NCBI GenBank assembly: GCA_963205025.1
Contig: CAUJHO010000001.1
Location: forward strand, 16,914-80,913
Source of the DNA: Pseudomonadota bacterium
Lineage (GTDB): Bacteria; Pseudomonadota; Alphaproteobacteria; Caulobacterales; Caulobacteraceae
Reading direction: 5' to 3'
DNA length: 64,000 bases
The translations under genes were made by a program, and so were the position numbers. Shown here one piece after another: positions 10,408 to 18,184 of the stretch. The notes beneath the pieces are model-generated. The model was not told where the DNA came from. It did no database searches and saw only the letters and a program-made list of their open reading frames with translations. Each line of letters opens with the position of its first letter. The stretch's first letter is position 1.

Positions 10408-11331
10408 TTGCGTTTCAGAGGTTTCGTCGTGGCGTCTGCCATCAAGGATCAGCACGAACACACCCTGGCGGGCCCGGCCATCTGCGCCGGCGTCGGGGTG
10501 CATTCCGGGCGGCGCACGCGGCTGTCGATCCGGCCGGCACCGGCGGGGACGGGCATCGTCTTCGTGCGCGCCGATGTGACCGACCGCGACAATCGCATTC
10601 CCGTGGCCGGCGACACCGTGGTCGACAGCCGCCTGAACACCGTCATCGCCAATGCCGACGGGGTCCGGGTCGCGACCATCGAGCATCTGATGGCCGCGTT
10701 GGTGGCGCTGGGCGTCTCCAATGCCGTCATCGAGCTGGACGGCGAGGAAGTGCCGATCATGGACGGCTCGGCCCTGCCGTTCGTGCAGCTGCTGGACCGG
10801 GCCGGCTTCCGCCGTCAGGAAACGCCCCAGAGCTATATCGAGGTGATCGAGCCGATCGAGGTCATCGAGGGCGACAAGTCGGCGCGTCTGGTGCCCTGCG
10901 ATCGCTATGAGATGCGCTTCGAGATCGACTTCGCCTCGGCCGTGATCGGCAATCAGGTCGTGGATTTCGTGGTCGACGAGCAGACGTTCCGCGACGAGAT
11001 CATGGCGGCGCGCACCTTTGGCTTCGCCCATGAGGTCGAGGCCCTGCGCCAGATGGGCCTGGCCCGTGGCGGTTCGCTGGAAAACGCCGTGGTCATCGAC
11101 GGTGACCGTATCCTCAATGACGGCGGCCTACGCATGGAGCGCGAGTTCGTGCGCCACAAGGCCCTGGACGCCATCGGCGACCTGTTCGTCCTGGGGGCCC
11201 CGCTGCTGGCTCGCTACGAAGGCGTCAAGGGCGGCCATGCCCTGAACAACAAGCTGGTGCGTGAGCTCCTGGCCAATCCGAGCAAGTGGCGCGTCGTGAC
11301 GCGGGTGCCGAAACTGGCGCAGAGCGCCTAA
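10408..11331 (+). CDS. lpxC: UDP-3-O-acyl-N-acetylglucosamine deacetylase
   Basis: The zinc enzyme committing UDP-GlcNAc to lipid A synthesis; it is cytoplasmic. It has 307 residues. Zinc/catalytic motifs are TIEHLMAALVALG (first His), REFVRHKALDAIGDL (His and Asp ligands) and KGGHALNNKLVREL (general-base His). IMDGSALPFVQLL is also characteristic. The start is a TTG with GGGGAG about seven bases ahead; a GTG at 10429 with AGAGG is an alternative. It follows ftsZ after 157 bp and its stop overlaps the convergent pgeF stop. Confidence 0.95.
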   Translation: MRFRGFVVASAIKDQHEHTLAGPAICAGVGVHSGRRTRLSIRPAPAGTGIVFVRADVTDRDNRIPVAGDTVVDSRLNTVIANADGVRVATIEHLMAALVALGVSNAVIELDGEEVPIMDGSALPFVQLLDRAGFRRQETPQSYIEVIEPIEVIEGDKSARLVPCDRYEMRFEIDFASAVIGNQVVDFVVDEQTFRDEIMAARTFGFAHEVEALRQMGLARGGSLENAVVIDGDRILNDGGLRMEREFVRHKALDAIGDLFVLGAPLLARYEGVKGGHALNNKLVRELLANPSKWRVVTRVPKLAQSA

Positions 11332-12101
11332 AGCGCGATCGCGCTCATCAATCGCCCGAAGTCCGGCTCTCCGGCCAGGAACGCCCGTCGGTTCGAAAAG
11401 AACAGCGCCGCATCCGCACGCGTGTCGTGGCCGGTCCAGGCGGCGTCGCCGACGCCGGCTAGCTCCAGCCGCCACAGGACGAAGCCCGGCAGGTCGAACA
11501 TCCGCTTGTCGGGGGAGTGTGCGGCGATGAAGAACCGCTCCGAGCCGGGGGCCTCGGCTGCGAACCGGTCCTGATAGTCGGCCCCGACCTCATAGCTTTC
11601 CTGGGCGATGCAGGGGCCGACCACCGCCACCATCCGCGTCGGCTCGGCCCCCAGCCCCTGCATGGCCTGGATCGTCGCGGCGACGATGCCGCCCAACGCC
11701 CCCTTCCAGCCGGCATGGGCCGCGCCCACCACGCCGGCGACCGGATCCGCCAGCAGGATCGGCGCACAATCCGCAGTCAGCACCGCACAGATCACCCCCG
11801 GAGCCTGCGTCACCGCCGCGTCACCTTCGGGCCGCTCCCCACGCCAGCCGGCCTCGGCCACATGGGCGATGGCTGAATGCACCTGATAGCAGGCGGCGAA
11901 GTCGTCAGCCGTTCCGCCCAGGTGGGTCGCAATCCGGCGTCGGTTCTCGGCCACGGCGGCGGGATCGTCCTTTGACCCGACCCCGGTGTTCAGCCCGGCA
12001 TAGATGCCGCCTGAGACGCCGCCCTGGCGCGTAAAGAAGCCGTGTTTCACGCCGGCGACGGTGAGGAGAGGGTGGGTGATGGGTTCTAGCTGGCTCAACA
12101 A
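11328..12101 (-). CDS. pgeF: Peptidoglycan editing factor / purine nucleoside phosphorylase-like
   Basis: YfiH/DUF152 (laccase-domain) family. Members cleave unwanted amino-sugar-containing precursors, and several act on purine nucleosides. Metal-site motifs are CYQVHSAIAH, LTADCAPILLAD (Cys ligand) and GAAHAGWKGALGGI (His ligand), with GPCIAQESYEVG downstream. The frame continues upstream to 12161, but that part is encoded inside an intergenic palindromic repeat. A TTG at 12101 with GAGGCGAG just ahead gives a family-like start (LLSQLEPITHPLL). Stop codons of pgeF and lpxC overlap convergently. Confidence 0.88.
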   Translation of the reverse strand: MLSQLEPITHPLLTVAGVKHGFFTRQGGVSGGIYAGLNTGVGSKDDPAAVAENRRRIATHLGGTADDFAACYQVHSAIAHVAEAGWRGERPEGDAAVTQAPGVICAVLTADCAPILLADPVAGVVGAAHAGWKGALGGIVAATIQAMQGLGAEPTRMVAVVGPCIAQESYEVGADYQDRFAAEAPGSERFFIAAHSPDKRMFDLPGFVLWRLELAGVGDAAWTGHDTRADAALFFSNRRAFLAGEPDFGRLMSAIAL

Positions 12102-12110
12102 CTCGCCTCG

Positions 12111-12211
12111 TCTATCCCGTCTCCCGACGGGTGAGGGTCGGATCGCGCCGGGTTCTGACAATACCGACCCTCATCCGCCCCGTCGGGGCACCTTCTCCCA
12201 ACGGGAGAAGG
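12111..12211. repeat. Intergenic palindromic repeat between midA-like gene and pgeF
   Basis: Nested inverted repeats: GAGGGTCGG (12133-12141) pairs with CCGACCCTC (12164-12172), GCCCC-GTC-GGGGC lies between, and CCTTCTCCC-AAC-GGGAGAAGG occupies 12191-12211. The last hairpin lies just after the stop at 12220 and could end its transcript. The layout resembles dispersed repeats of Caulobacterales genomes, but copy number cannot be judged from one window. Confidence 0.6.
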
Positions 12212-12219
12212 AAACCAAG

Positions 12220-13287
12220 TCAGAAGCCCGGAACTTCGAGGCTCCTTGGCCAGAACACGCACGCCACCTTGAACAGCGTCCCCATCTGGTCCGGTGCCGT
12301 CAGCCGCGCCAGCTGCCGCGCGATGACCGGTTCCGCTTCGGGCCGACCTTCGGACAGCCGCGCCGCTCGCGCCTCGATCCCCAGCGATCGCAAAAAATCG
12401 CCCTGGCCCCGACACCCCGTGACGTCAGCCCCGGCCTTGACGGCGGCGGCCATCACGGCGGGAAAGTCCGCCCACATCGTCACATCGGCCTCTCCGGGCC
12501 GGCTCAGCGGATCGACCTTCTCGTGACGGATCAGGGCCTGGAGCGTGTCGCCCGCCTCGGGCCGGTCGCGGCCATAGTCGATCAACAGGGCCGCGCCGCC
12601 GTGGGCCTTGACCAGTTCGGCACAGACCGTCCCGAACGTCGCCTGCTGGCCGGCGATCTCGAACACCTGGTTGACCGCCACCTCGAACTCGGGCCGGGCG
12701 AAGCGATCCACAATCCGGGCATGGCCGAACATCAGCTCGCCGGCCTCATCGACGCCCACGCGCCGCTCGGCCCAGCCGTCCTCGGTGCGGACGTACTGGC
12801 GGGCCGGCAGGCAATCCAGCACCTCATTGGCGATCAGGATGACCGGCGCGTCCGGCTCGAAGGCCTCCAGCGCCCGCACCCAGCGCGGCTCGACGTCGCT
12901 GCGGGCCAGCATCCGCGCCTGGGCTTCACGCAGGGGCCCCGACGGCTCGATCAGCACCAGATCCAGCGCCTGAACAAAGGCCGGATCAATGTGGGCGGCT
13001 CTCAGCGCATCACTGATCAGGGTGCCGTCGCCGGGCCCGACCTCGATCAGATGGATGCGGTCCGGTGCCCCCAGCCGCCGCCAGGTCTCCAGCGCCCACA
13101 GGCCGATCAGTTCACCGAACATCTGGCTGACCAGCGGAGCCGTGATGAAGTCGCCGCCTGCCCCCAGGCGCGGTCGCGTCGCATAGTAGCCGTCCTGCGG
13201 ATCGTGCAGACAGCGCGTCACATAGTCGGCGACGGTGATCGGGCCGGATTCGCGGATGTCGCGGACCAGCCGGTCCTTCAGGCTCAT
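12220..13287 (-). CDS. SAM-dependent methyltransferase, MidA/NDUFAF7 family
   Basis: A 355-residue homologue of MidA/NDUFAF7, the arginine methyltransferase that assists complex I assembly in mitochondria. The SAM-binding motif is LIEVGPGDGTLISDALR; other family segments are GAGGDFITAPLVSQMFGE and LIANEVLDCLPARQY near the active site. The ATG at 13287 overlaps the lgt stop as ATGA, which fixes the start and couples the genes; the longer frame to 13323 lies inside lgt. Whether it methylates a complex I subunit here is inferred from the family. Confidence 0.88.
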   Translation of the reverse strand: MSLKDRLVRDIRESGPITVADYVTRCLHDPQDGYYATRPRLGAGGDFITAPLVSQMFGELIGLWALETWRRLGAPDRIHLIEVGPGDGTLISDALRAAHIDPAFVQALDLVLIEPSGPLREAQARMLARSDVEPRWVRALEAFEPDAPVILIANEVLDCLPARQYVRTEDGWAERRVGVDEAGELMFGHARIVDRFARPEFEVAVNQVFEIAGQQATFGTVCAELVKAHGGAALLIDYGRDRPEAGDTLQALIRHEKVDPLSRPGEADVTMWADFPAVMAAAVKAGADVTGCRGQGDFLRSLGIEARAARLSEGRPEAEPVIARQLARLTAPDQMGTLFKVACVFWPRSLEVPGF

Positions 13288-14147
13288 GCGCCGGCGTAAG
13301 GCGGGTTCTTGCGCGCCCGCCACATCAGCCAGACCCCCACCACGATCATCGGGATCGACAGCAGCATCCCCATGGTCAGGCCGCCTTGCAGGGCCTGGGG
13401 CATGAAGGAATCCGGTTCGCGCACCGTCTCAAGACAGGCGCGGATGAGGCCGTAACCGAGCAGGAACAGCCCCGTCACATAGCCGGGCTTGGCCAGCAGC
13501 TTCAGCTTCCACACCGCGACCCACAGGAGCAGGAACAGGCCGATCCCCTCCAGGCCCGCTTCATAGAGCTGGCTCGGGTGACGGGGCAGATCTCCAGCCG
13601 GACAGATACCGTTGTAGGTGGTCAGGATCTTGGGATTGCAGAAAACCATCCCGAACGGCCCATCGGTCACCCGACCCCACAGCTCGCCGTTGATGAAGTT
13701 GGCGATCCGCCCGAAGAATAGGCCGAACGGCACAGCCGGGGCGACCAGGTCGCCGAGCCGGAGAATGTCGATTTTCTGGGAGCGGGCGTAGAAATAGACC
13801 GCCAGGATCACGCCGATCGCCCCGCCGTGGAAGGCCATGCCGCCTTCCCAGATCTTGAGGATATCCAGCGGATTCGACCAAATCGGCGGATCCATCAGGG
13901 AGCCGTAGAACAGCACATAGCCGAGCCGTCCGCCGACGATGATGCCCAACGTGATCCACAGGATCAGATCGTCGATCTGGGCCGGGCTGGCCGGCGGCTT
14001 TCCGGGGGCCCACAGGTGGTCGCGCCGCGCCAGCATGACCGCATAGCGCCACCCCAGCAGGATGCCCGCGATATAGGCCAGGGCGTACCAGCGGATGGCC
14101 AAAGGACCGACCTGGACCAGGATGGGATCAATCTCGGGGAACGTCAT
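13284..14147 (-). CDS. lgt: Phosphatidylglycerol--prolipoprotein diacylglyceryl transferase
   Basis: Attaches diacylglycerol to the lipobox Cys of prolipoproteins at the inner membrane. It has 287 residues with about seven membrane segments. Visible are the early RWYALAYIAG, the HGGAIGVILAVYFY segment with the conserved HGG, and the Lgt signature region GRIANFINGELWGRVTDGPFG. RHPSQLYEAGLEG is the conserved periplasmic-side motif. It is the first gene of a two-gene unit with the MidA-like methyltransferase (ATGA overlap). Confidence 0.96.
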   Translation of the reverse strand: MTFPEIDPILVQVGPLAIRWYALAYIAGILLGWRYAVMLARRDHLWAPGKPPASPAQIDDLILWITLGIIVGGRLGYVLFYGSLMDPPIWSNPLDILKIWEGGMAFHGGAIGVILAVYFYARSQKIDILRLGDLVAPAVPFGLFFGRIANFINGELWGRVTDGPFGMVFCNPKILTTYNGICPAGDLPRHPSQLYEAGLEGIGLFLLLWVAVWKLKLLAKPGYVTGLFLLGYGLIRACLETVREPDSFMPQALQGGLTMGMLLSIPMIVVGVWLMWRARKNPPYAGA

Positions 14148-14205
14148 CCGACTCTCCGGCAGCGGTGGGTGACCTGACTTAGCAAGGCCAAACCGGACTG
14201 TCGCC

Positions 14206-14676
14206 TCACCAGTCGGGAGAAACCTCCGCCCCGTCGAAGATTTCCGCCAGCCGCGCCCGCGTGCCCCGGTTCAGATCGTCGGGCAGGGCGTCCAGGGCAA
14301 AGAAGCCGACCTCGGCGATCTCGTGTCGCGAAGTCAGTACGCCCGGATCAAAGGATTCGACCCTCATGACGGCGACGTGATCGCCCGGCATGAACCGCTC
14401 ATTGGCGTGCACTGAGATCAGGACCGGGCGGGATTGCGCGACGAGGCCTGTTTCCTCAGCTAACTCCCGTATGGCAGCAGATTCCAGTGTTTCGCGCGCA
14501 TCTACGCCGCCGCCTGGCAGATACCATCCGTCGAGATAGGTATGTCGTACCAGCAGCACGCGCCCTTGCTCGTCCTGAACCAGAACACGCACGCCCAATG
14601 TCTTGGCGCGGGTCAAGCGCGACCAGAAAAAGAACATCGGCCTCGCGAAGGGCTCCAGGGTATTACGCCAGCTCAT
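14206..14676 (-). CDS. NUDIX hydrolase
   Basis: A 156-residue protein. The Nudix box GGGVDARETLESAAIREL followed by AEETGL matches GX5EX7REUXEEXGU exactly, so pyrophosphohydrolase activity on a nucleoside-diphosphate-linked compound is expected; the substrate cannot be told. The N-terminus (TLEPFARPMFFFWSRLT) is hydrophobic and may contact the membrane. The start at 14676 (MSWRNTLEPF) is taken in place of the artificially long open frame running upstream to 16380, which crosses the folB and SDR genes. Confidence 0.9.
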   Translation of the reverse strand: MSWRNTLEPFARPMFFFWSRLTRAKTLGVRVLVQDEQGRVLLVRHTYLDGWYLPGGGVDARETLESAAIRELAEETGLVAQSRPVLISVHANERFMPGDHVAVMRVESFDPGVLTSRHEIAEVGFFALDALPDDLNRGTRARLAEIFDGAEVSPDW

Positions 14677-14758
14677 GACCTCTGATAGCGGCAAGGCGGC
14701 TTGATCGTAAGGGCGAGCGGGCCTATCCGGGGGCATACGGATTTCTCGGAGCGCTCCC

Positions 14759-14839
14759 ATGCTGGCGATCGGCATCATTTTCGGCTTCATCGCCGTGATC
14801 GGCTTGTTCAACGTCGCCGAGTTCGGTCGGCTCGACTGA
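14759..14839 (+). CDS. 26-residue hydrophobic microprotein
   Basis: A short open frame encodes 26 residues: Met, then a continuous hydrophobic stretch (LAIGIIFGFIAVIGLF) and a polar tail NVAEFGRLD. It has GGAG eight bases before the ATG. Its TGA overlaps the next gene's ATG as TGATG, so translation is probably coupled to the folM-like SDR. It looks like a single-pass membrane microprotein or a leader controlling the downstream genes. I know no family for it. Confidence 0.5.
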   Translation: MLAIGIIFGFIAVIGLFNVAEFGRLD

Positions 14840-15591
14840 TGGTCGCCGCGCGTGGCGCGGCGCTGGTTACTGGGGCCAGCCACCGAATCGGCCGCGTCAT
14901 CACCCTTGACCTGGCCCGTGCCGGTTTCGACGTCGCCGTCCACTATCGCTCGGACCCGCACGCCGCCGCCCAGGTCGTCGACCAGATCGAGGCCGTTGGA
15001 CGCCGAGCGATCGCGCTTCAGGCCGACCTGACCGACGAGACCGCCGCGCGAAACCTGGTGGCTGAGTCCGCCCGCTGGCTTGGCCCCCTCACAGTCCTGG
15101 TCAACTCGGCCTCGACCTTTGAGCCTGACGAGGCTGGGGCACCGGATCGCGCCACCTGGGATCGCCACTTCGAGACCAATCTGCGCGCACCGCTGGTGCT
15201 GGCCGAGGCCTTTGCCGACCAGGCCGGGCAGGGGGCGTCCATCGTCAACATCCTGGATCAGCGGGTCTGGAAGCCGACGCCCCGGTTCTTCTCCTACGGC
15301 CTGTCGAAATCGGCGCTGTGGGTCGCGACTCGAATGCTGGCGCAGGCCTGGGCCCCACGCATCCGGGTCAATGGTGTCGGGCCGGGGCCGACCCTGGCCT
15401 CCACCCATCAGGACGCCGAGACCTTTGCCGCCGAGGCCGCCGGCACCCTCATGGGACGCCCGGTGAACCCGGAAGAGATCGCCCAGGCGGTGCTGTACCT
15501 CGTGGGCGCACCGTCGGTGACGGGCCAGATGATCGCCGTCGATGCCGGCCAGCATCTGGGCTGGCGGACACCCGATGTGCTGGAGACCTGA
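14839..15591 (+). CDS. SDR oxidoreductase, FolM/pteridine-reductase-like
   Basis: A 250-residue short-chain dehydrogenase. The NAD(P) loop is TGASHRIGRVI; the structural motif is VLVNSASTFEPDE; the catalytic Tyr/Lys are in SYGLSKSALWV. The Arg after the glycine loop and the adjacent folB suggest a pterin/dihydrofolate reductase role (FolM, pteridine reductase), reducing dihydromonapterin or dihydrofolate. This assignment rests on context. The start at 14839 overlaps the microprotein stop; an upstream in-frame start at 14701 is less likely. folB begins three bases after its stop. Confidence 0.85.
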   Translation: MVAARGAALVTGASHRIGRVITLDLARAGFDVAVHYRSDPHAAAQVVDQIEAVGRRAIALQADLTDETAARNLVAESARWLGPLTVLVNSASTFEPDEAGAPDRATWDRHFETNLRAPLVLAEAFADQAGQGASIVNILDQRVWKPTPRFFSYGLSKSALWVATRMLAQAWAPRIRVNGVGPGPTLASTHQDAETFAAEAAGTLMGRPVNPEEIAQAVLYLVGAPSVTGQMIAVDAGQHLGWRTPDVLET

Positions 15592-15594
15592 GCC

Positions 15595-15960
15595 TTGAGT
15601 TCCGAGCCTATCCTCGACCACCTGACCGTCTTTGTGCGTGGCCTGACCGTCCAGGCCGCCATCGGCATCCACGATCATGAGCACGGTCGGACCCAACCTC
15701 TGATCCTTGATGTCGAGCTGGACCTGACCCCGCATCATGTCGATCGCCTGGCCGATACCTACAACTATGAGGCCGTTCGGGCGGCCGCTGCCGCGCTGGT
15801 GCAGGAGGGGCATATCGGCCTGGTCGAGACCTTTGCCGAGCGCCTGGCCCGGTCGCTGATGACGGATGACCGCGTTCGCTCGGTTCGGGTCAAGGTCGCC
15901 AAGCCCGAGGCCCTTGCCGGGGCCGAGGCGGCGGGCTGTTCGGTGACACTCAGCCGATGA
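15595..15960 (+). CDS. folB: Dihydroneopterin aldolase
   Basis: Splits 7,8-dihydroneopterin to hydroxymethyl-dihydropterin in folate synthesis. It has 121 residues, normal length. Visible are LTVQAAIGIHDHEHGRTQ with the conserved Glu near its end, LADTYNYEAV (the conserved Tyr), VETFAERLA and the catalytic Lys in RVKVAKPEAL. The start is TTG, three bases after the SDR stop, consistent with one operon. No other folate genes are in the window. Confidence 0.93.
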   Translation: MSSEPILDHLTVFVRGLTVQAAIGIHDHEHGRTQPLILDVELDLTPHHVDRLADTYNYEAVRAAAAALVQEGHIGLVETFAERLARSLMTDDRVRSVRVKVAKPEALAGAEAAGCSVTLSR

Positions 15961-16021
15961 TCGACTGTCGCATTGCCGCCCCGCCTCGTGCCGGTTAGGG
16001 ATAGGGCCGTGACGAGGACGT

Positions 16022-17047
16022 ATGGCCGAGCCTGAAGACCCCCAACCCCGTTTCGATGCCGCGCATCCGCACGACGATTTCGACGACGATCTCGTCGGCT
16101 TTGCCTCGTCGCAGGCCCTGTTGGCCAGCCCGGTGCGCCCGTTGGTGCCGCCCGAACCTGCGAGGGTACCCGACCCGCCGGAGCTTGCGCCGCAGCCGGA
16201 GGTGACAGCAGACGCGGAACCGGCCGCGTTGATCTCGAGCGTGGCTTCCGGGCCGCTTGTGGAACTCGATCCCGCGCCAGAGCCGCACCCGCAGCCGGAC
16301 GCGGCGGTGATCGAGGCCCAGCTGGAGCCTGAACCGGACCGGACGGTCGAACCTGCGCCCGAGGCCCCGGCCGACGACATCTTCGAATCGGCCGACGAAC
16401 CGCCCGGGCAACAGCCGCAGGTGGTTCAGCCGCCAGTCATGCAGCCTGAGCTAGACTCCCCCGATCCGATGAGGGAGGCCAGGATGGAAACACCCGAGCC
16501 AGAAGGACCGAGTCCCGTGGGCCTGGCCGAGCCCGAGGCCCCCGTCCTGGCCGAGCCCGAGGCCCCCGTCCTGGCCGAGGTCGAGACCCTGAGCCCCCGC
16601 CCCGAGGCGGCCCCGACCCCGCCCGCCGACGCCTTCGGGACCGCCTATGGCCAGCCCGGCGCGACCCGGTCCTTTGAGCGCCGGCCGAGCCGCCGGGATC
16701 CGGGCATTACCTCTGACGGCGATGCCCGGCTCAGCCTGGCCGTCTATGTCTTGCTGATTGCGGCGGCGGTCTCCGTCGGCCTGACCGTCGTTCTGGCGCT
16801 GTTTCTCGCCTGGACGGGCCAGTTCCTGGTTCAGGGCTGGACCCGCTCCCATCTGGAGTACCAGCTTCGTACCAGCCTGATCGGGGTCATCGCGGGCATT
16901 GTCGGCGTCGTCACCTTCCCGGTCGGCCTGGGCGTTTTCGTCCTCAGCGCGACCGTGATCTGGGTCGTGGTGCGCGGAGCCGCCGGCCTGGCGAAGCTGC
17001 TTCGCCATGAAGAAATTCGAGATCCCCGGACCTGGAAGCTGCCATGA
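16022..17047 (+). CDS. Membrane protein with long acidic Pro-rich N-terminus (DUF4870-like)
   Basis: A 341-residue protein. Residues 1-230 are disordered, rich in Pro, Glu, Ala and Asp, and contain two exact copies of an eight-residue unit (LAEPEAPV, encoded by a 24-bp direct repeat at 16523-16570). Residues 238-330 hold two or three membrane segments (VYVLLIAAAVSVGLTVVLAL and IGVIAGIVGVVTFPVGLGVF) with the SHLEYQLRTS pattern typical of DUF4870/Tic20-like proteins. The stop overlaps the following paralogue as ATGA. The N-terminal part may bind partners. No enzymatic function is evident. Confidence 0.7.
   Translation: MAEPEDPQPRFDAAHPHDDFDDDLVGFASSQALLASPVRPLVPPEPARVPDPPELAPQPEVTADAEPAALISSVASGPLVELDPAPEPHPQPDAAVIEAQLEPEPDRTVEPAPEAPADDIFESADEPPGQQPQVVQPPVMQPELDSPDPMREARMETPEPEGPSPVGLAEPEAPVLAEPEAPVLAEVETLSPRPEAAPTPPADAFGTAYGQPGATRSFERRPSRRDPGITSDGDARLSLAVYVLLIAAAVSVGLTVVLALFLAWTGQFLVQGWTRSHLEYQLRTSLIGVIAGIVGVVTFPVGLGVFVLSATVIWVVVRGAAGLAKLLRHEEIRDPRTWKLP
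16523..16579 (+). repeat. 24-bp direct tandem repeat inside a coding region
   Basis: Two exact 24-bp copies (16523-16546 and 16547-16570) plus a nine-base partial copy encode LAEPEAPV twice in the disordered region of the membrane protein. The unit is a multiple of three, so copy changes would keep the frame. Confidence 0.85.
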
Positions 17048-17424
17048 CCGACGCCCGCGACCATGACCTTGTGGCCGAAGAGGGCCGCCCGGCCGCCGCC
17101 GTCGTCTGGGTGCTCTATATCCTCAGCATCCCGTCGGTCGGGGCGCTGGCGATCGTCGGCCTGATCGTCGCCTATGTCGCGCGGGGAACCGCACGCGGCT
17201 GGATCGTCAGCCACTTCGATCAACAGGTCCGCATCTTCTGGCAGTCGTTCTGGTGGCACATCCTGCCGTGGATCGTCGTGGCGATCATTACGGTGGCGGC
17301 CGGCCCCGTGGGGTTGGTCGCGATTATCATCCCATTGGCGATCAACGTCATTCTGTTTGTCTGGTTCACGGTCAAGAGCGTGTTTGGCCTGATCAGTCTG
17401 CTCCAGGCCAAACCCGTCTCCTGA
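17044..17424 (+). CDS. Small DUF4870-like membrane protein
   Basis: A 126-residue protein with three membrane segments (AAAVVWVLYILSIPSVGALA, ILPWIVVAIITVAAGPVGLV and AIIIPLAINVILFVWFTV). The ARGWIVSHFDQQVRIFWQSF motif matches the SH-x-x-x-Q-x-R pattern in the preceding gene, so the pair arose by tandem duplication. Its ATG overlaps the upstream stop (ATGA), so both are made from one transcript. Function of the family is unknown. Confidence 0.75.
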   Translation: MTDARDHDLVAEEGRPAAAVVWVLYILSIPSVGALAIVGLIVAYVARGTARGWIVSHFDQQVRIFWQSFWWHILPWIVVAIITVAAGPVGLVAIIIPLAINVILFVWFTVKSVFGLISLLQAKPVS

Positions 17425-17431
17425 GAGGCGG

Positions 17432-18049
17432 CTAGCCGCCGGCGGTCGCTGCGGCGGCCTGCGCCTGCATGTCGTTGATGTTGATGCGGGTCCCCAGACC
17501 GGGGACCTCGATGTCGCCGGCGCGCCAACCTTCGGGGCAGGCCCCCTGGTATTGCGCCGTCGTGACGACCTGGGTGGTGCCGTTCATGGCGGCCATGGAC
17601 GACCCGCTCGTGGTCACGGTTGCCTCCATGCGATAGGCGGTCTGGAAGTCACCGGTCAGGCTCCCGACCGTTTCGGTGACGCCCCCGCCTCCGGCGTCGC
17701 AGCGGCTGGTGAAGCCGAAGCCGTCCGGCGTGCGGGTAACATTCTGGGTGCAGTCCTCGGAATGGGCAGACGGCCCCGAGCCGACGTTCAGGGCCGTCAT
17801 CTGCTCGTCGAAACAGACGCGGCTGGTCACGGACGAACCCTGGCCGCCCGGGAATGAGGCGGTGGTCTGCCACAGGCCCGCCCGGACGCGCGCATCGACC
17901 GTGTCGGAGGCGGCGCTGGAGGCCGGGTCGGCGGCACCCTCGGCGCTCGGGCTACCGGCGTCGGTGCTCTCGGAAGCGCCGCCGGATGCCTCGCAGGCGG
18001 CCAGGGCGAAGGTTGCCATCAAGGCGGTGCAGGTGGCCAGGGTCTTCAT
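17432..18049 (-). CDS. DUF3617-family lipoprotein
   Basis: A 205-residue protein. The lipoprotein signal MKTLATCTALMATFALAAC ends at Cys19, followed by a Ser/Ala/Glu-rich linker to about residue 52. The core matches DUF3617: VRAGLWQTTASFPGG, a conserved Cys in SRVCFDEQM, EDCTQNVTRTPDG, and SRCDAGGG. These proteins are periplasmic and uncharacterised. The open frame extends to 18199, but the lipobox fixes the start at 18049. It is divergent from the PPC-repeat protein gene. Confidence 0.8.
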   Translation of the reverse strand: MKTLATCTALMATFALAACEASGGASESTDAGSPSAEGAADPASSAASDTVDARVRAGLWQTTASFPGGQGSSVTSRVCFDEQMTALNVGSGPSAHSEDCTQNVTRTPDGFGFTSRCDAGGGGVTETVGSLTGDFQTAYRMEATVTTSGSSMAAMNGTTQVVTTAQYQGACPEGWRAGDIEVPGLGTRININDMQAQAAAATAGG

Positions 18050-18184
18050 GGGAAAGGTCCTCCACGGCGGCCGCTTTCGGCCAGCCCAACTGTCGTCAAA
18101 CACCGTCAGGATCAGGCAGGTCCCTGACAGGATAACAAGGTTCATGCTTAACGGTGTCAAAGGCAAGGGCTGGAGGAGAATCGT

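Noticed and set aside
14206..16380. 724-codon open frame on the minus strand
   Set aside because: Only its last 156 codons form a protein (NUDIX). The rest is antisense to folB, the SDR gene and a membrane gene, with Gly/Arg-rich nonsense typical of GC-rich shadow frames.
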